A stretch of 64,000 bases of DNA, from NCBI GenBank assembly GCA_963838095.1, contig CAWIPO010000008.1, positions 1,116,001 to 1,180,000 on the forward strand, written 5' to 3'. Within the stretch, counting starts at the first letter, position 1, and each line of letters starts with the position of its first letter. The translations under genes were made by a program, and so were the position numbers. Shown here piece by piece: positions 28,978-37,780 of this stretch. Under the pieces are notes generated by a model. That model worked only from the letters and a program-made list of their open reading frames with translations, did no database searches and was not told the origin of the DNA. This DNA comes from CAWCGU01 sp963838095. GTDB lineage: Bacteria; Actinomycetota; Thermoleophilia; Solirubrobacterales; 70-9.

Positions 28978-29343
28978 CTAATAGGTGTTGGCCTCGCGCC
29001 ACACGGCGAAGATGATCACGCCCGAGATCGCGACCAGCGCCACCCAGAGGAATGCTCCTCCGCCTCCGCCTCCCAGCAGCTCGTCCTGGCCCGCGATCAT
29101 CAGGAAGATCGTCCCGATCGCACCGTAGAGCACCGCTTTACGCGCGTCGGGGAGCGCCGACAGCGTCAGCTGCTGCTGGCGGTAGAGGGTGAAGCAGAGC
29201 AGGCCGATCGCCGCAAGGAAGCCGAGCAGGAGAGCGGCGAGGACGCCGTCGGCAACCTGGCCGCCTGCGGGGAGGAAGGCGACCGGGACGGCGATCAGGG
29301 CGATGATCGCGATGTTGCGGGCAACGCGCAGCGGTCCAGAGCT
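28978..29343 (-). CDS. Small multi-pass membrane protein, unknown family
   Basis: About 110 codons with four hydrophobic helices (NIAIIALIAVPVAFLP, VLAALLLGFLAAIGLLCFTL, KAVLYGAIGTIFLMIAG and FLWVALVAISGVIIFAVW) separated by short loops, one of them a run of six glycines. It closes the DUF47-PiT unit on the same strand. No canonical start codon is seen near 29,340, where the frame enters from upstream (GPLRVARNIAII), so the first codon may be lost to an indel like those in the genes before it. Function unknown. Position suggests a link to phosphate transport, which is only inference. Confidence 0.5.
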   Translation of the reverse strand, partial: SSGPLRVARNIAIIALIAVPVAFLPAGGQVADGVLAALLLGFLAAIGLLCFTLYRQQQLTLSALPDARKAVLYGAIGTIFLMIAGQDELLGGGGGGAFLWVALVAISGVIIFAVWREANTY

Positions 29344-29354
29344 TAGAACCGCAG

Positions 29355-29602
29355 CTACTTCGACATCATCACGATGATCCCGAAGACGATCGCGCCGACA
29401 CCAAGCGAAGGCGAGCACGGCAAGCGCGGCGAACGCGCCCGCCGCGAGCGGCTCGATCGTCGGCGCGCAGGTCGACGAAACGGGCGGAGCCGAGAATCGC
29501 GACGCGAGAAGGCGAGAGGTGACTCCCAAGCCGGCGACGAACGCCGCCGCCACCGCTCTCGAGCAGGGCGCGGGTGTCGATGACGTCTGCGAGCAGCGGC
29601 AT
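29355..29602 (-). CDS. Small membrane protein after PiT (frameshifted), unknown family
   Basis: The ATG at 29,602 lies three bases after the PiT stop (PLLADVIDTRALLE at the N-terminus). One or two shifts later a second frame gives GAFAALAVLAFAWC and, in a third, GAIVFGIIVMMSK with TAG at 29,355. Assembled, it would be about 83 residues with two membrane helices. Tight spacing suggests translation together with PiT. No family recognised. Confidence 0.45.
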
Positions 29603-29605
29603 CAG

Positions 29606-30711
29606 CTAACCCACCGGCACCGGCGTGCCCTGGCGCACCCGTCGCGCGAACGCGACTGCGAGCAGCAGAAGCCGGCGGCCGTGACGATCACCGGGCCGAC
29701 CGCGCTGTCGGCTCCGAACAGGTCGGTGAACCCGAGGACGACAGCGCCGACCGCGGCGGCGGCCGGAAACGTCAGCAGCCAGGCGACGACGATGTTGCCG
29801 GCCACGCCCCAGCGCACGGCGGAGAGCCGCTTCGCCGCGCCCGATCCCATCACCCCGCCCGCGATCACCTGGGTGGTCGAGAGCGGGAAGCCGAAATGCG
29901 TCGAGGCGAGGATCACCGCCGATCCCGCACCCTGGGCGGAGAATCCCTGCGCCGCATCCATGTCGTGGATTCGCGTGCCCATCGTGCGGATGATCCGCCA
30001 GCCGCCCATGTAGGTGCCCGAGCGCGATCACCGATGCCGAGGTGACGATCACCCAGGTGGGGACGTCGGGGGGATCGCCGCCGTCGAGCGTCCGTGGGTG
30101 ATCAGGGCAAGGGTGATCACCCCCATCGTCTTCTGCGCGTCGTTGGTGCCGTGCGCGAGCGCGAGCATCCCACCCGAGATCACCTGCCCGAAGCGAAACC
30201 CGCGCGTGACGATCCCCGGGCCGCTGCCTGCCGACGACGCGATAGCAGATCACGATCGCAATCGCTCCGACGAGGAACGCCACCACGGGTGCGACAACGG
30301 CCGGGATCAGCACCTTTCCCACGACTCCATCCCCGATCACCGCGTCGGCGCCGGCCGCGGCGAATGCCGCGCCCACAACTCCGCCGATCAGCGCGTGAGA
30401 CGAGCTCGAGGGAGGCCGTAGTACCAGGTGATCAGGTTCCAGGTGATCGCCCCGATCAGCCCCGCGAAGACCACGTTCAGCGTGATCGCCCCCGGATCGA
30501 CGACTTCACCCGCCACCGTTGCCGCGACCGCCAGCGACAGGAAGGCGCCGACGAAGTTGAGCACCGCCGCGTATCCGACCGCCAGTCGCGGGGACATCGC
30601 CCGGGTCGAGATCGAGGTCGCGACGACGTTGGCCGTGTCGTGGAAGCCGTTGGTGAAGTCGAAAGCGAGCGCCGTCGCCACGACGATCACCAGAATCAGA
30701 TCCCCCTCCAT
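29606..30711 (-). CDS. PiT-family inorganic phosphate transporter (frameshifted)
   Basis: Low-affinity phosphate permease using metal-phosphate/proton symport. The N-terminal signature FDFTNGFHDTANVVATSIST is complete in the segment from 30,711. A shift near 30,390 leads to further helices (VLIPAVVAPVVAFLVGAIAI). After another shift near 30,230 comes the second half, with IHDMDAAQGFSAQGAGSAVI and GFPLSTTQVIAGGVMGSGAA, the mirrored PiT signature. It ends GTPVPVG with TAG at 29,606. The partner DUF47 protein is encoded 27 bp upstream. About 365 residues, as expected. Confidence 0.88.
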
Positions 30712-30738
30712 CGAGCTAGCGGGGGCTCGGGACCGCAG

Positions 30739-31357
30739 TCACGAGTTCTTGATGACGATGCCTTCGAGGATGTGCGCCACGGACTCGCGTCGAATCGACG
30801 GCGCGCTCGAGCCTGAGGAACACGTCCCTCCAGCGGATCACGACCATCGGGTCGACCCCGTTTGCGAACAGGGACGCAACCGCGTCGCGGTAGAGCCGGT
30901 CACCCTCGTTCTCGAGCCGGTGAATCTCGATCCAGTAGCGCTCGAGGTCCTTCATGCCACGCAGATGCTCGACCGCTTCCGCGAGCTGCTCGCAGGACTT
31001 GACGAGGACGTCGGCGATCTTGATCGCCTGCTCCATCGGCGCCTCGATCGGTAGAGGATCATGAAGTCGGCCGCTTCCTCGATGTAGTCGACGATGTCGT
31101 CCATCTTGGTGGCGAGCCCGTAGATGTCCTCGCGATCCAGCGGCGTGACGAACGTCGTGTTCAGCCGCCTGATGATGTCGTGGGTGATCCGGTCGCCCTC
31201 CTGCTCGGCGAGCAGGATCTCCCGCGTCAGGTCGCTCTCGTCCGGCCAGCCCTCGATCATCTCCTGAAGCAGGTGCGCCGCACGCAGGCGTGTTGCGGCC
31301 AGCTTCGGAGAACAGATCGAAGAAGACCTTGTCCTTGGGGACGAGTGACAACGCCAC
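30739..31357 (-). CDS. DUF47 (PhoU-like) phosphate-transport accessory protein (frameshifted)
   Basis: Start GTG at 31,357 (ALSLVPKDKVFFDLFSEAG), then after a shift EGDRITHDIIRRLNTTFVTP and LDREDIYGLATKMDDIVDYI, the two helical metal-binding E/D-x3-D repeats of the PhoU fold. A later shift gives ERYWIEIHRLENEGDRLYRD and VIRWRDVFLRLERAVD, with the natural end AHILEGIVIKNS at 30,739. DUF47 proteins regulate PiT transporters, and the gene lies 27 bp before PiT and 14 bp after wecB. Confidence 0.85.
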
Positions 31358-31371
31358 GGGGCCGGAAGCTA

Positions 31372-32443
31372 TCAGGGGCCCAAGGCGGCAACGACGCGCT
31401 CGGATGCCTGGCCATCCCAGAGCGGAGGAGGGCCTGTTGAAGGACGACGGCCGCCTTCCCGGAGCAGCTCGGGGATCTGGAGGATTCGCCCAGGATCGAG
31501 GCCGAGCAGCGTGTTCGTGCCCGCCCTGATCGTCACCGGACGCTCGGTGTTGTCGCGCAGCGTGAAGCAGGGAACGCCGAGATAGGTCGTCTCCTCCTGG
31601 ATCCCCCCGAGTCCGTGAGGACGGCGCCCGCGTCGGCCTCGAGGGAGAGGAAATCGAGATAGCCCACCGGGTCCATGAGCATCAATCCGGGGCTGTGGGC
31701 CTCCCGCGCTCCGAGCATCTTGCGCGTCCGCGGGTGGACCGGGAAGACGACCGGCATCTCGCCGGCAACCTCCACCAGCGCGCCGATCGCATCGTCAAGC
31801 AGCGGGCCGTCGACCAGCGCCGGTCGATGCAGCGTCACGAGCAGGTAGCTGCCCGGATCGAGCCCGAGCTCGGCGGCGAGGCCGCGGGCGCGGAATCGCG
31901 GCTCGAGCGCGACCAGGCTGTCGATCATCGTGTTGCCGACGAAATGCATCCGCTCCTCGCCGATGCCCTCGGCGCTCAGGTTCTCGACCGCCTCGTCCGA
32001 GTGCAGGAAAAGATGCTCGGAGAGGTGGTCGGTGATCACCCGGTTGACCTCCTCCGGCATCGAGCGGTCGAAGCTGCGCAGGCCAGACTCGACGTGCCCG
32101 ATCGCAATTCCGAGCTTCGACGCACACAGCGCGGCGGCGAGGGTGGAGTTGACGTCGCCGGGCACAAGCACGAGGTCGGGCTTCTCCTCCGCCAGAACCG
32201 GCTCGAGCCGCTCGATAACTCGCGCCGCCTGTGTCGCGTGGCTGCCCGAGCCGACGCCGAGCATGTGATCCGGCTCCGGCACCCCGAGCTCCTCGAGGAA
32301 CACGTCCGACATCAGCCGGTCGTAGTGCTGGCCCGTGTGTACGAGCGCGTGGCGCCACTCGGGCCGGCGCTCCCGGAAAGCCGCGACGACGGGGCCATCT
32401 TGACGAAGTTGGGACGCGTGCCGACGACGTAGAGGAGGCGCAT
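31372..32443 (-). CDS. wecB: UDP-N-acetylglucosamine 2-epimerase, non-hydrolysing (frameshifted at both ends)
   Basis: It converts UDP-GlcNAc to UDP-ManNAc for surface glycans. The ATG at 32,443 opens MRLLYVVGTRPNFVKMAP. One shift near 32,390 restores ALVHTGQHYDRLMSDVF, followed by the clean core LVLVPGDVNSTLAAALCASK, IGHVESGLRSFDRSMPEEVN (catalytic region), NTMIDSLVAL and VVFPVHPRTRKML. A shift at about 31,610 gives GGIQEETTYLGVPCFTLRDN and TERPVTI, the highly conserved C-terminal nucleotide site, ending at 31,372. About 357 residues. It is first in a row with DUF47 and PiT. Confidence 0.88.
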
Positions 32444-32476
32444 GGGGCGCGAGGCTAGACGGCGCCGCGGCGCGAC

Positions 32477-32755
32477 TCAGGCGAGAGAGTCGATCCGCTG
32501 TGCGAGCTCGAAATCGTTCTCTGTCAGCCCACCCTGGGAGTGGGTCGTGATCGTCACCTCGACGGTGCTCCAGGAGATCGAGAGGTCGGGGTGGTGGCCC
32601 ATCTCCTCGGCGGGCTCCACCAGCGATTTCACGAACTCGACGGAGCCGACGAAATCGCCGCGGTCATAGCTCTTGACGATCGCTTCGCCCTCCCGGCTCC
32701 AGCCGTTCAGGTCGGCCAGCCGAGCACCGATCTCCTCGTCCGTCAGCAGTGGCAT
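32477..32755 (-). CDS. phhB: Pterin-4a-carbinolamine dehydratase
   Basis: A small 92-residue protein with the full family motif: EEMGHHPDLSISWSTVEVTI, then THSQGGLTENDFELAQRID. The two adjacent His residues and the later His form the active site that removes water from 4a-hydroxy-tetrahydrobiopterin, recycling the cofactor of aromatic amino acid hydroxylases. No such hydroxylase is encoded in the window, and in many bacteria the protein acts in another, unclear role. It starts 26 bp from the divergent BtuF-like gene. Confidence 0.88.
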   Translation of the reverse strand: MPLLTDEEIGARLADLNGWSREGEAIVKSYDRGDFVGSVEFVKSLVEPAEEMGHHPDLSISWSTVEVTITTHSQGGLTENDFELAQRIDSLA

Positions 32756-32781
32756 GAGCCGATGTTGGCATAGTGAGGGCG

Positions 32782-33699
32782 ATGAGGATCGCGAGCCTGG
32801 TGCCCTCGGCGACCGAGATGCTGTTTGCGCTCGGGCTCGGCGACCAGGTCGTCGCCGTCACGCACGAATGCGATTTTCCCCCCGCCGCCACGCGGCTCCC
32901 GCGCCTGACCCGGAGCGTGATTCCCGAAGGTCTAGCACCCGCCGAGATCGACGCCGCCGTGCGGGAGGTGACCGGGCGCGGCGAGGCGCTGTACGAGCTC
33001 GACGATGCGACGCTGCGAGAGCTGGGCGTGGACCTGATCGTGACTCAGGCGGTGTGCGAAGTGTGCGCAGTCTCCTATGAGGACGTGCAGACCGTTGCGG
33101 CCAGGCTTCCGTCCCGGCCCCGAGTGGTGTCGCTCGACCCCTCCACCCTGGCCGATGTCTTCGACGACGTCGAGCGGCTGGCCGAGGTGAGCGGGGTTCG
33201 CGAAGGGGGACACCGATTGAGGGCCGAGCTCGACCGCCGCGTCGCCCGGGTGGTCGAAGCTGTGAGCGACGCTGTGCGCCCGCGCGTGGTGGCGCTCGAG
33301 TGGCTGGACCCGCCGTACATCGGCGGCCACTGGGTCCCGGAGATGATCGGGCTGGCCGGCGGAATCGATCCGCTCGCCGCACCCGGCGAGCGCTCACGCG
33401 TCGCCGAGTGGAGCGAGCTCAGCGCCGCCCACCCGGATGTGGCCGTCGTGATGCCGTGCGGGCTCTACGTCGACGAGGCCCGCGACCAAGCGCTCGCCCA
33501 CGCCGCGGAGCTCGGCTCGCTGGGAGCTCGGACCGCGTTTGCCGTCGATGCCGCCTCCTCGTTCTCGCGGCCCGGCCCGAGGCTGGTCGACGGCGTCGAG
33601 CTGCTCGGCCACCTGCTCCACCCCGATCTCGTCGCGGAGCCTCGAGAGATCGGCTTCCGGCGGCTGGAGCTGCCGGCTCGCGCGAGCGGAGCCGTGTGA
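32782..33699 (+). CDS. Cobalamin-binding (BtuF-like) protein without signal peptide
   Basis: The chosen ATG at 32,782 gives MRIASLVPSATEMLFALGLG, the start of the BtuF/periplasmic-binding fold itself, with no leader. The family core is seen in QVVAVTHECDFPP, DLIVTQAVCEVCAVSYEDVQ and EWLDPPYIGGHWVPEMIGLA. Because there is no signal sequence or lipobox, it should stay in the cytoplasm, as do many actinobacterial proteins annotated cobalamin-binding or ABC substrate-binding. No BtuCD genes are near. The GTG at 32,773 is an alternative start. Its stop overlaps the next gene (TGATG). Confidence 0.78.
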   Translation: MRIASLVPSATEMLFALGLGDQVVAVTHECDFPPAATRLPRLTRSVIPEGLAPAEIDAAVREVTGRGEALYELDDATLRELGVDLIVTQAVCEVCAVSYEDVQTVAARLPSRPRVVSLDPSTLADVFDDVERLAEVSGVREGGHRLRAELDRRVARVVEAVSDAVRPRVVALEWLDPPYIGGHWVPEMIGLAGGIDPLAAPGERSRVAEWSELSAAHPDVAVVMPCGLYVDEARDQALAHAAELGSLGARTAFAVDAASSFSRPGPRLVDGVELLGHLLHPDLVAEPREIGFRRLELPARASGAV

Positions 33700-34148
33700 T
33701 GGGAATCCACCGGGCCGAGGAAACGATCGAGATCGCGGCCCCGCTGGAGGCGTGCTTCAACGCGGTGGTCGACTACGAGACGATCCCCCGGTGGCAGTCG
33801 GCCGCCAGGGAGGTGATCGTCCACGATCGCCACCCGGACGGGCTCGGCAAGACGGTGGAATGGGTGGTGGACCTGAAGCTGCGCCTCGTTCGCTACACGC
33901 TGGAGTACCAGTACGAGCACCCCCGCCGCGCGTGGTGGAGCTTCATCGACGGCGACGTCGCCAAGGACATCGAGGGCGAGTACGTGTTCGAGGAGCGCAA
34001 CGGAGGCACGCGCGCCACCTACCGACTGGGCATCGACCCCGGGATCCCGGTCCCGGCGATCATCGCGGGACGGGTGGGCCGTGAGCTGATGCGGCGATCG
34101 AACGCGGACCTCAAGGTGGAGGTCGAGCGACGCGCGGGGCAGTCCTAG
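33699..34148 (+). CDS. SRPBCC-fold protein (polyketide cyclase/START-like)
   Basis: A 149-residue helix-grip protein: an N-terminal strand and helix (AEETIEIAAPLEACFNAVVD), the Trp motif DYETIPRWQSAAREVIV, and a C-terminal amphipathic helix. It fits the polyketide-cyclase/lipid-binding SRPBCC group, which bind hydrophobic ligands in a deep pocket. It is coupled to the BtuF-like gene by a one-base stop-start overlap. Ligand unknown. Confidence 0.75.
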   Translation: MGIHRAEETIEIAAPLEACFNAVVDYETIPRWQSAAREVIVHDRHPDGLGKTVEWVVDLKLRLVRYTLEYQYEHPRRAWWSFIDGDVAKDIEGEYVFEERNGGTRATYRLGIDPGIPVPAIIAGRVGRELMRRSNADLKVEVERRAGQS

Positions 34149-34161
34149 TGGATAGGCCCCA

Positions 34162-34986
34162 CTAGATCGTCTGCACGAACACCAGTGCGCCGGCAATGGC
34201 GACGGCGGCAAGGGCCGACATCCCTCCGACCTCCAGCGGCAGCCGCGCACCGGCCGTCTGGCGCTCCCCGGCGACGACGACCATGGCGGCGAGAAAGCCG
34301 CCAACCAGGCCCCCGAGATGCCCCCCGATGCTGATGTTGGAGATCGCGAAGCTGAAGACGATGTTGAGCACGATCCAGAACCCGATCTGCGACGCCACCT
34401 GCTCCGCGCCGCGCTGTCGCGCAATGACGAATGTCGCCGCCATCAGCCCGAAGATGGCGCCGGACGCGCCGACGGTTGGGATCTCGGGATCGAGCAGCAG
34501 GGCGCCGAGCGAGCCGGCGAGCAGGGAGACGAAGTAGATCGCGACGAAGCGCGCGGTTCCGATCGACGGCTCGAGCAGCGTGCCGAGCACGTAGAGGACG
34601 AACATGTTGAAGGCGAGGTGGATGAAGCCGGCGTGCAGGAAGCCGGAAGTGATCAGCCGGTACCACTCGCCGTCGGCGACGAAGGGGCCGAAGAGGGCCC
34701 CGTTCGTATAGATCTCACCGCTGGCGTCGAACCCGAAGCTGCTCCCCTGCGAGATCTGGGCCATGAAGACGAGCACGTTCAGCGCCAGCAGCGTGTAGGT
34801 GGCATACGGCGTGCCGCTGCGCATCGCCGCCACGGCTCGCCGCGCGCCGGTCGGCCGCCCCGTGCACTCGGGGCAGCGCATCCCGACCGGAGTGTCGATC
34901 ATGCAATCGGGGCAGATCGGCCGTTCGCAGTTCGAGCACGACACGGCCGTCTCGCGCCCGGGATGGCGGTAGCAGGTCTGAGGCAT
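34162..34986 (-). CDS. Rhomboid intramembrane serine protease with N-terminal zinc ribbon
   Basis: The ATG at 34,986 yields 274 residues. The first 45 hold Cys5, His8, Cys17, Cys20, Cys25, Cys28, Cys38 and Cys41, enough for two zinc sites in a B-box/ribbon-like module in the cytoplasm. The rhomboid domain follows: HLAFNMFVLYVLGTLLEPSI (H-x3-N of the oxyanion region), the nucleophile in VGASGAIFGLMAA (Ser175), and the His base in ISIGGHLGGLVGG (His223). Six to seven helices in total. It cleaves transmembrane segments of unknown client proteins. It converges with the SRPBCC gene. Confidence 0.9.
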   Translation of the reverse strand: MPQTCYRHPGRETAVSCSNCERPICPDCMIDTPVGMRCPECTGRPTGARRAVAAMRSGTPYATYTLLALNVLVFMAQISQGSSFGFDASGEIYTNGALFGPFVADGEWYRLITSGFLHAGFIHLAFNMFVLYVLGTLLEPSIGTARFVAIYFVSLLAGSLGALLLDPEIPTVGASGAIFGLMAATFVIARQRGAEQVASQIGFWIVLNIVFSFAISNISIGGHLGGLVGGFLAAMVVVAGERQTAGARLPLEVGGMSALAAVAIAGALVFVQTI

Positions 34987-35054
34987 GGATCTGGGAATGT
35001 ATTGGAGGCGCTTCGAGCGCCTGAACGGCGGCACCGAGGGGAGCCGGATCGGCG

Positions 35055-35769
35055 TTAGGAGACGAGCGTGGCCGTCAGCAGCGGTTCGGTGCTCGGCTGC
35101 TCGCTGCCGCCGTCTGGCTCTCGCGTGACGAGAACAGCCTCGGCTCCGACCGGGAGCTCGCCGATCTCGGCGCCGCCCTCGATCCGCCGGCGACCTCGAA
35201 GGTCGCCGACGGGACGAAGTCGCCATCCATCTGCACCCACGACTGGTAGACTCGTCCTCCTCGATCGCCGCGGCAGCCGCTCGACGTCGCAGCACCGCCC
35301 CCTCGCCTTCGCCCTCGAGCGTCGCGGCGGCCCTAACGTTCTCGCTCGGGACCGCCTCGACCCGGAACGGCGTCGCGTCGTTTGGTCGTCCTTCCTGCTG
35401 CCGTTATCGTTCAGCCCATAGCCGATCGCACCCGCGGCAACCAGCGCCAGCGCACCCCAGCGCCAGCGCCGGCCGCAGGCTGAAGCCCGCCCGCGCGCCG
35501 CGCCACCAGGGCGGTGCTGCTCGCGCCGGAGCTTCGCCGTCCTCGCGCACCTTCTCCATCAGCGCCACCTTCAGCTCCGGGGGCGGCTGCAGCTGCTGAA
35601 CGGAGGCAGGGAGGATGTCCACCGCCGGCTCGAGCCAGCGCAGACGCTCGCGGCAGTGCTCGCACTCGGCGAGGTGCGCTTCCAGATCGCGGGCCTCGCC
35701 CGGATCGAGCGCCCCGAGTGCGTAGGCGGGCAGGTCCTCCTGCCAGCGATGCTCGCCCCTGGCGTCCAC
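35055..35769 (-). CDS. RskA-like zinc anti-sigma factor (frameshifted)
   Basis: The GTG at 35,769 shares one base with the sigma-factor stop (TAGTG). The first 40 residues contain HLAECEHCRERLRWLEP, the His-x3-Cys-x2-Cys zinc anti-sigma motif that holds the cognate sigma factor. A membrane helix should lie around 35,420-35,480 (PALALGCAGAG in the damaged frame). The extracytoplasmic RskA domain is in pieces, ending EIGELPVGAEAVLVTREPDG, then LLTATLVS, at 35,055. At least three shifts. It would retain the sigma factor at the membrane until proteolysis. Confidence 0.75.
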
Positions 35770-36338
35770 TAGGCGTTCAGCCCCTCGGCGAGCCCGGCTC
35801 GAATCTTCTCCAGCCCCAGCCGCATCCGCCCCTTGACCGTGCCCAATGGCATGTCGAGCATCGAGGCTATCTCGGAATGCGTGAAGCCGGCGAAGTAGGC
35901 AAGCTCGATCACCTTCGACTGCTCCGCGGGCAGCGCGTCCAGCGCGCCGCGCAACTCCCTGGCGGTCTCGCGGCGAAGCGCCTCCGCCTCGGTTCGCTCC
36001 GCCGCCGGCCGCGACTCGAGCACCGCCTCGTCGTCCGAGGCCAGCGCCGGCGCCCCCGCCACCCGGCGCAGCGCATCGATCGCCCGGTTGCGGACCACGG
36101 TGAGCAGCCAGGAGCGGACGCTGCCCCGGGTGCGGTCGAAGCGGGCGCCGCTTCGCCAGATCGACAGGAATGCCTCCTGGGTCACCTCCTCAGCGAGGGT
36201 GCGCTCGCCGACGATCCGGTAGGCGAGCGAGTAGGCGGCGCCGCCGTGGCGGTCGTAGAAGACCTCGAAGGCCGACTCCTGCTTGCGGTTGACGAGGGGC
36301 ATCAGGTCCTCGTCTGCAAGGCGCTCAAGCGCACGCAT
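35769..36338 (-). CDS. ECF RNA polymerase sigma factor, SigK-like
   Basis: Intact, 189 residues. Region 2 is AFEVFYDRHGGAAYSLAYRI, with EEVTQEAFLSIWRSGARFD and SVRSWLLTVVRNRAIDALRR for -10 recognition. Region 4 is LPAEQSKVIELAYFAGFTHS followed by EIASMLDMPLGTVKGRMRLG, the helix-turn-helix for -35. It is translationally coupled to the RskA-like anti-sigma gene, the standard arrangement of SigK/RskA modules. Signals and targets are unknown. Confidence 0.9.
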   Translation of the reverse strand: MRALERLADEDLMPLVNRKQESAFEVFYDRHGGAAYSLAYRIVGERTLAEEVTQEAFLSIWRSGARFDRTRGSVRSWLLTVVRNRAIDALRRVAGAPALASDDEAVLESRPAAERTEAEALRRETARELRGALDALPAEQSKVIELAYFAGFTHSEIASMLDMPLGTVKGRMRLGLEKIRAGLAEGLNA

Positions 36339-36409
36339 AGGAGGACATACGCTTGTTCATGCGGAACAGTTCACCGACAGCGACACTTTCAGGGGAAGCA
36401 GGAGGCACC

Positions 36410-36829
36410 GTGAGCCCAGCACGACTGTACGCAGCACTGATCGGCGCCGCATTGGTGATCGGCGGCATCATCGGTTTCTTCTACACGGCCAGCTTTGCGA
36501 CCGGCGCCGCCGATGTCGCTGCCGAAACCGACGAGGTGTTCGGAATTCTCGCCGTGAACGGCTGGCACAACCTCGTCCACATCGCCTTCGGCCTCACCGG
36601 TCTGGCGCTGGCGGGCAGCGACTCCGGCGCGAAGCTCTATTCGGTGCTGTTCGGCGTCATCTACCTGGTGCTCGCGATCTGGGGGTTCGCCGACGGCGAC
36701 GGGGTCATCGTCGGCCTCGTGCCGCTGAACGACGAGGACAACGTCCTCCATCTGGTCCTCGGCCTCCTTGGCCTCGGTGCCGCCGCTGCCACCCAGGGCG
36801 ATGACGCCGGGCGGGCGGTGCCGGCCTGA
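36410..36829 (+). CDS. DUF4383 membrane protein
   Basis: The GTG at 36,410 is preferred because AGGAGG lies six bases before it; frames from 36,353 and 36,359 have no such site. The 139-residue protein has four helices (LYAALIGAALVIGGIIGFFY, NLVHIAFGLTGLALAG, LYSVLFGVIYLVLAIWGFAD and NVLHLVLGLLGLGAAA) with the paired NxxH motifs (NGWHNLVHI, DNVLHLVLG) of DUF4383. Function unknown; the family is common in Actinobacteria near stress regulators. It diverges from the sigma gene. Confidence 0.82.
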   Translation: MSPARLYAALIGAALVIGGIIGFFYTASFATGAADVAAETDEVFGILAVNGWHNLVHIAFGLTGLALAGSDSGAKLYSVLFGVIYLVLAIWGFADGDGVIVGLVPLNDEDNVLHLVLGLLGLGAAAATQGDDAGRAVPA

Positions 36830-36848
36830 CGCTCTGAGACTTGAAGCG

Positions 36849-37178
36849 CTAGCGACCAGTCGAGAAGCGCTTGCGAAGCTCCCGCGGAAGCGGGCGCTTT
36901 GCCTGCCGGCGGCGCAGCTCGAACAGGACCAGCGCACCCGTCGCCATGCCTCCGGCGGCCACTGCCGCCACCGGGCGGACCCAGTTGCGCGGGTCGCGAA
37001 GCGCCTGAAGCTCGCCTTCGGAGAACTCGTCGGCCCACTCCGAGAGCTCCGTGGCCGCCGCCTCGGCGACGGCAGAGAAGGTCTCCTCGAGCCGGCCGCT
37101 GAGCGTCTCCGGCGGCTCGACGGGACGCAAGGCGCTGGACAGCAGCTCCTCGAGCTCGCCGCGTATCGCGTCACTCAT
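36849..37178 (-). CDS. Single-pass membrane protein, possible anti-sigma partner
   Basis: The ATG at 37,178 overlaps the sigma-factor stop by eight bases. The 109-residue protein has a soluble helical N-terminus (RGELEELLSSALRPVEPPET and onward), one membrane helix (VRPVAAVAAGGMATGALVLF) and a short basic C-terminal tail. Coupling to an ECF sigma gene suggests a regulator of that factor, but no zinc anti-sigma motif is present, so this is inference. Confidence 0.6.
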   Translation of the reverse strand: MSDAIRGELEELLSSALRPVEPPETLSGRLEETFSAVAEAAATELSEWADEFSEGELQALRDPRNWVRPVAAVAAGGMATGALVLFELRRRQAKRPLPRELRKRFSTGR

Positions 37179-37761
37179 CGCCGCCCTCCGCTTCCTCCAG
37201 CTGCTCCTCGAGCTGCCGGATAGCTCTGTGGATGAGCACCTTTGTTGCCCCATCGGTGCGCCCGAGTGCGCGCGCGATCTCTCGATTCGACATCCCGAGC
37301 GCGAAGCGCATGACGAGCGCGTCGCGCCGATCCTCTGGCAGTTGGTCCAGGCCCGCGATCACGCTTCGCAGCTCCTCCCGCCCCTCGACCACCTGCTCGG
37401 TGTCGTGAGGATGCGAGATCGGGTCGGCGTGCTCGAGCGCGGTCTGCGGCCTGCGCGAGCGATCGCGGTGGTAGTTGGAGGCGAGGTTGTGCGCGATCCG
37501 GATCAGCCACGGACGCAGCGGGCGCCCGTTCGATTCCCGCTGCGCGCGCTCGAAATGACGGTAGGCCTGGAGAAAGGTCTGCTCGGTCAGATCCTCGGCG
37601 TCGTGGTGGTTGCCGATCCGGTAGTACGAGTACGAGTAGACGTCCCGCAGATGTGCCCTGTAGAGGTCCTCGAACGCGCGGTCCAACTCGGCCTTCTCCG
37701 CTCCGGTGGCCGTCGATGTCTCGACGGTCGCCGCCTTCGCGGTCTTCGGCTTGTCTGCCAC
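37171..37761 (-). CDS. ECF RNA polymerase sigma factor
   Basis: Intact, 196 residues, with a Thr/Ala-rich N-terminal extension of about 25 residues. Region 2 is AFEDLYRAHLRDVYSYSYYR, with DAEDLTEQTFLQAYRHFERA and RPWLIRIAHNLASNYHRDRS. Region 4 is LPEDRRDALVMRFALGMSNR, then EIARALGRTDGATKVLIHRA. The second ECF factor of the window, 0.8 kb from the first. Its downstream partner is the single-pass membrane protein. Confidence 0.9.
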   Translation of the reverse strand: MADKPKTAKAATVETSTATGAEKAELDRAFEDLYRAHLRDVYSYSYYRIGNHHDAEDLTEQTFLQAYRHFERAQRESNGRPLRPWLIRIAHNLASNYHRDRSRRPQTALEHADPISHPHDTEQVVEGREELRSVIAGLDQLPEDRRDALVMRFALGMSNREIARALGRTDGATKVLIHRAIRQLEEQLEEAEGGDE

Positions 37762-37780
37762 AGAACAAGCGTAAGCCCCC

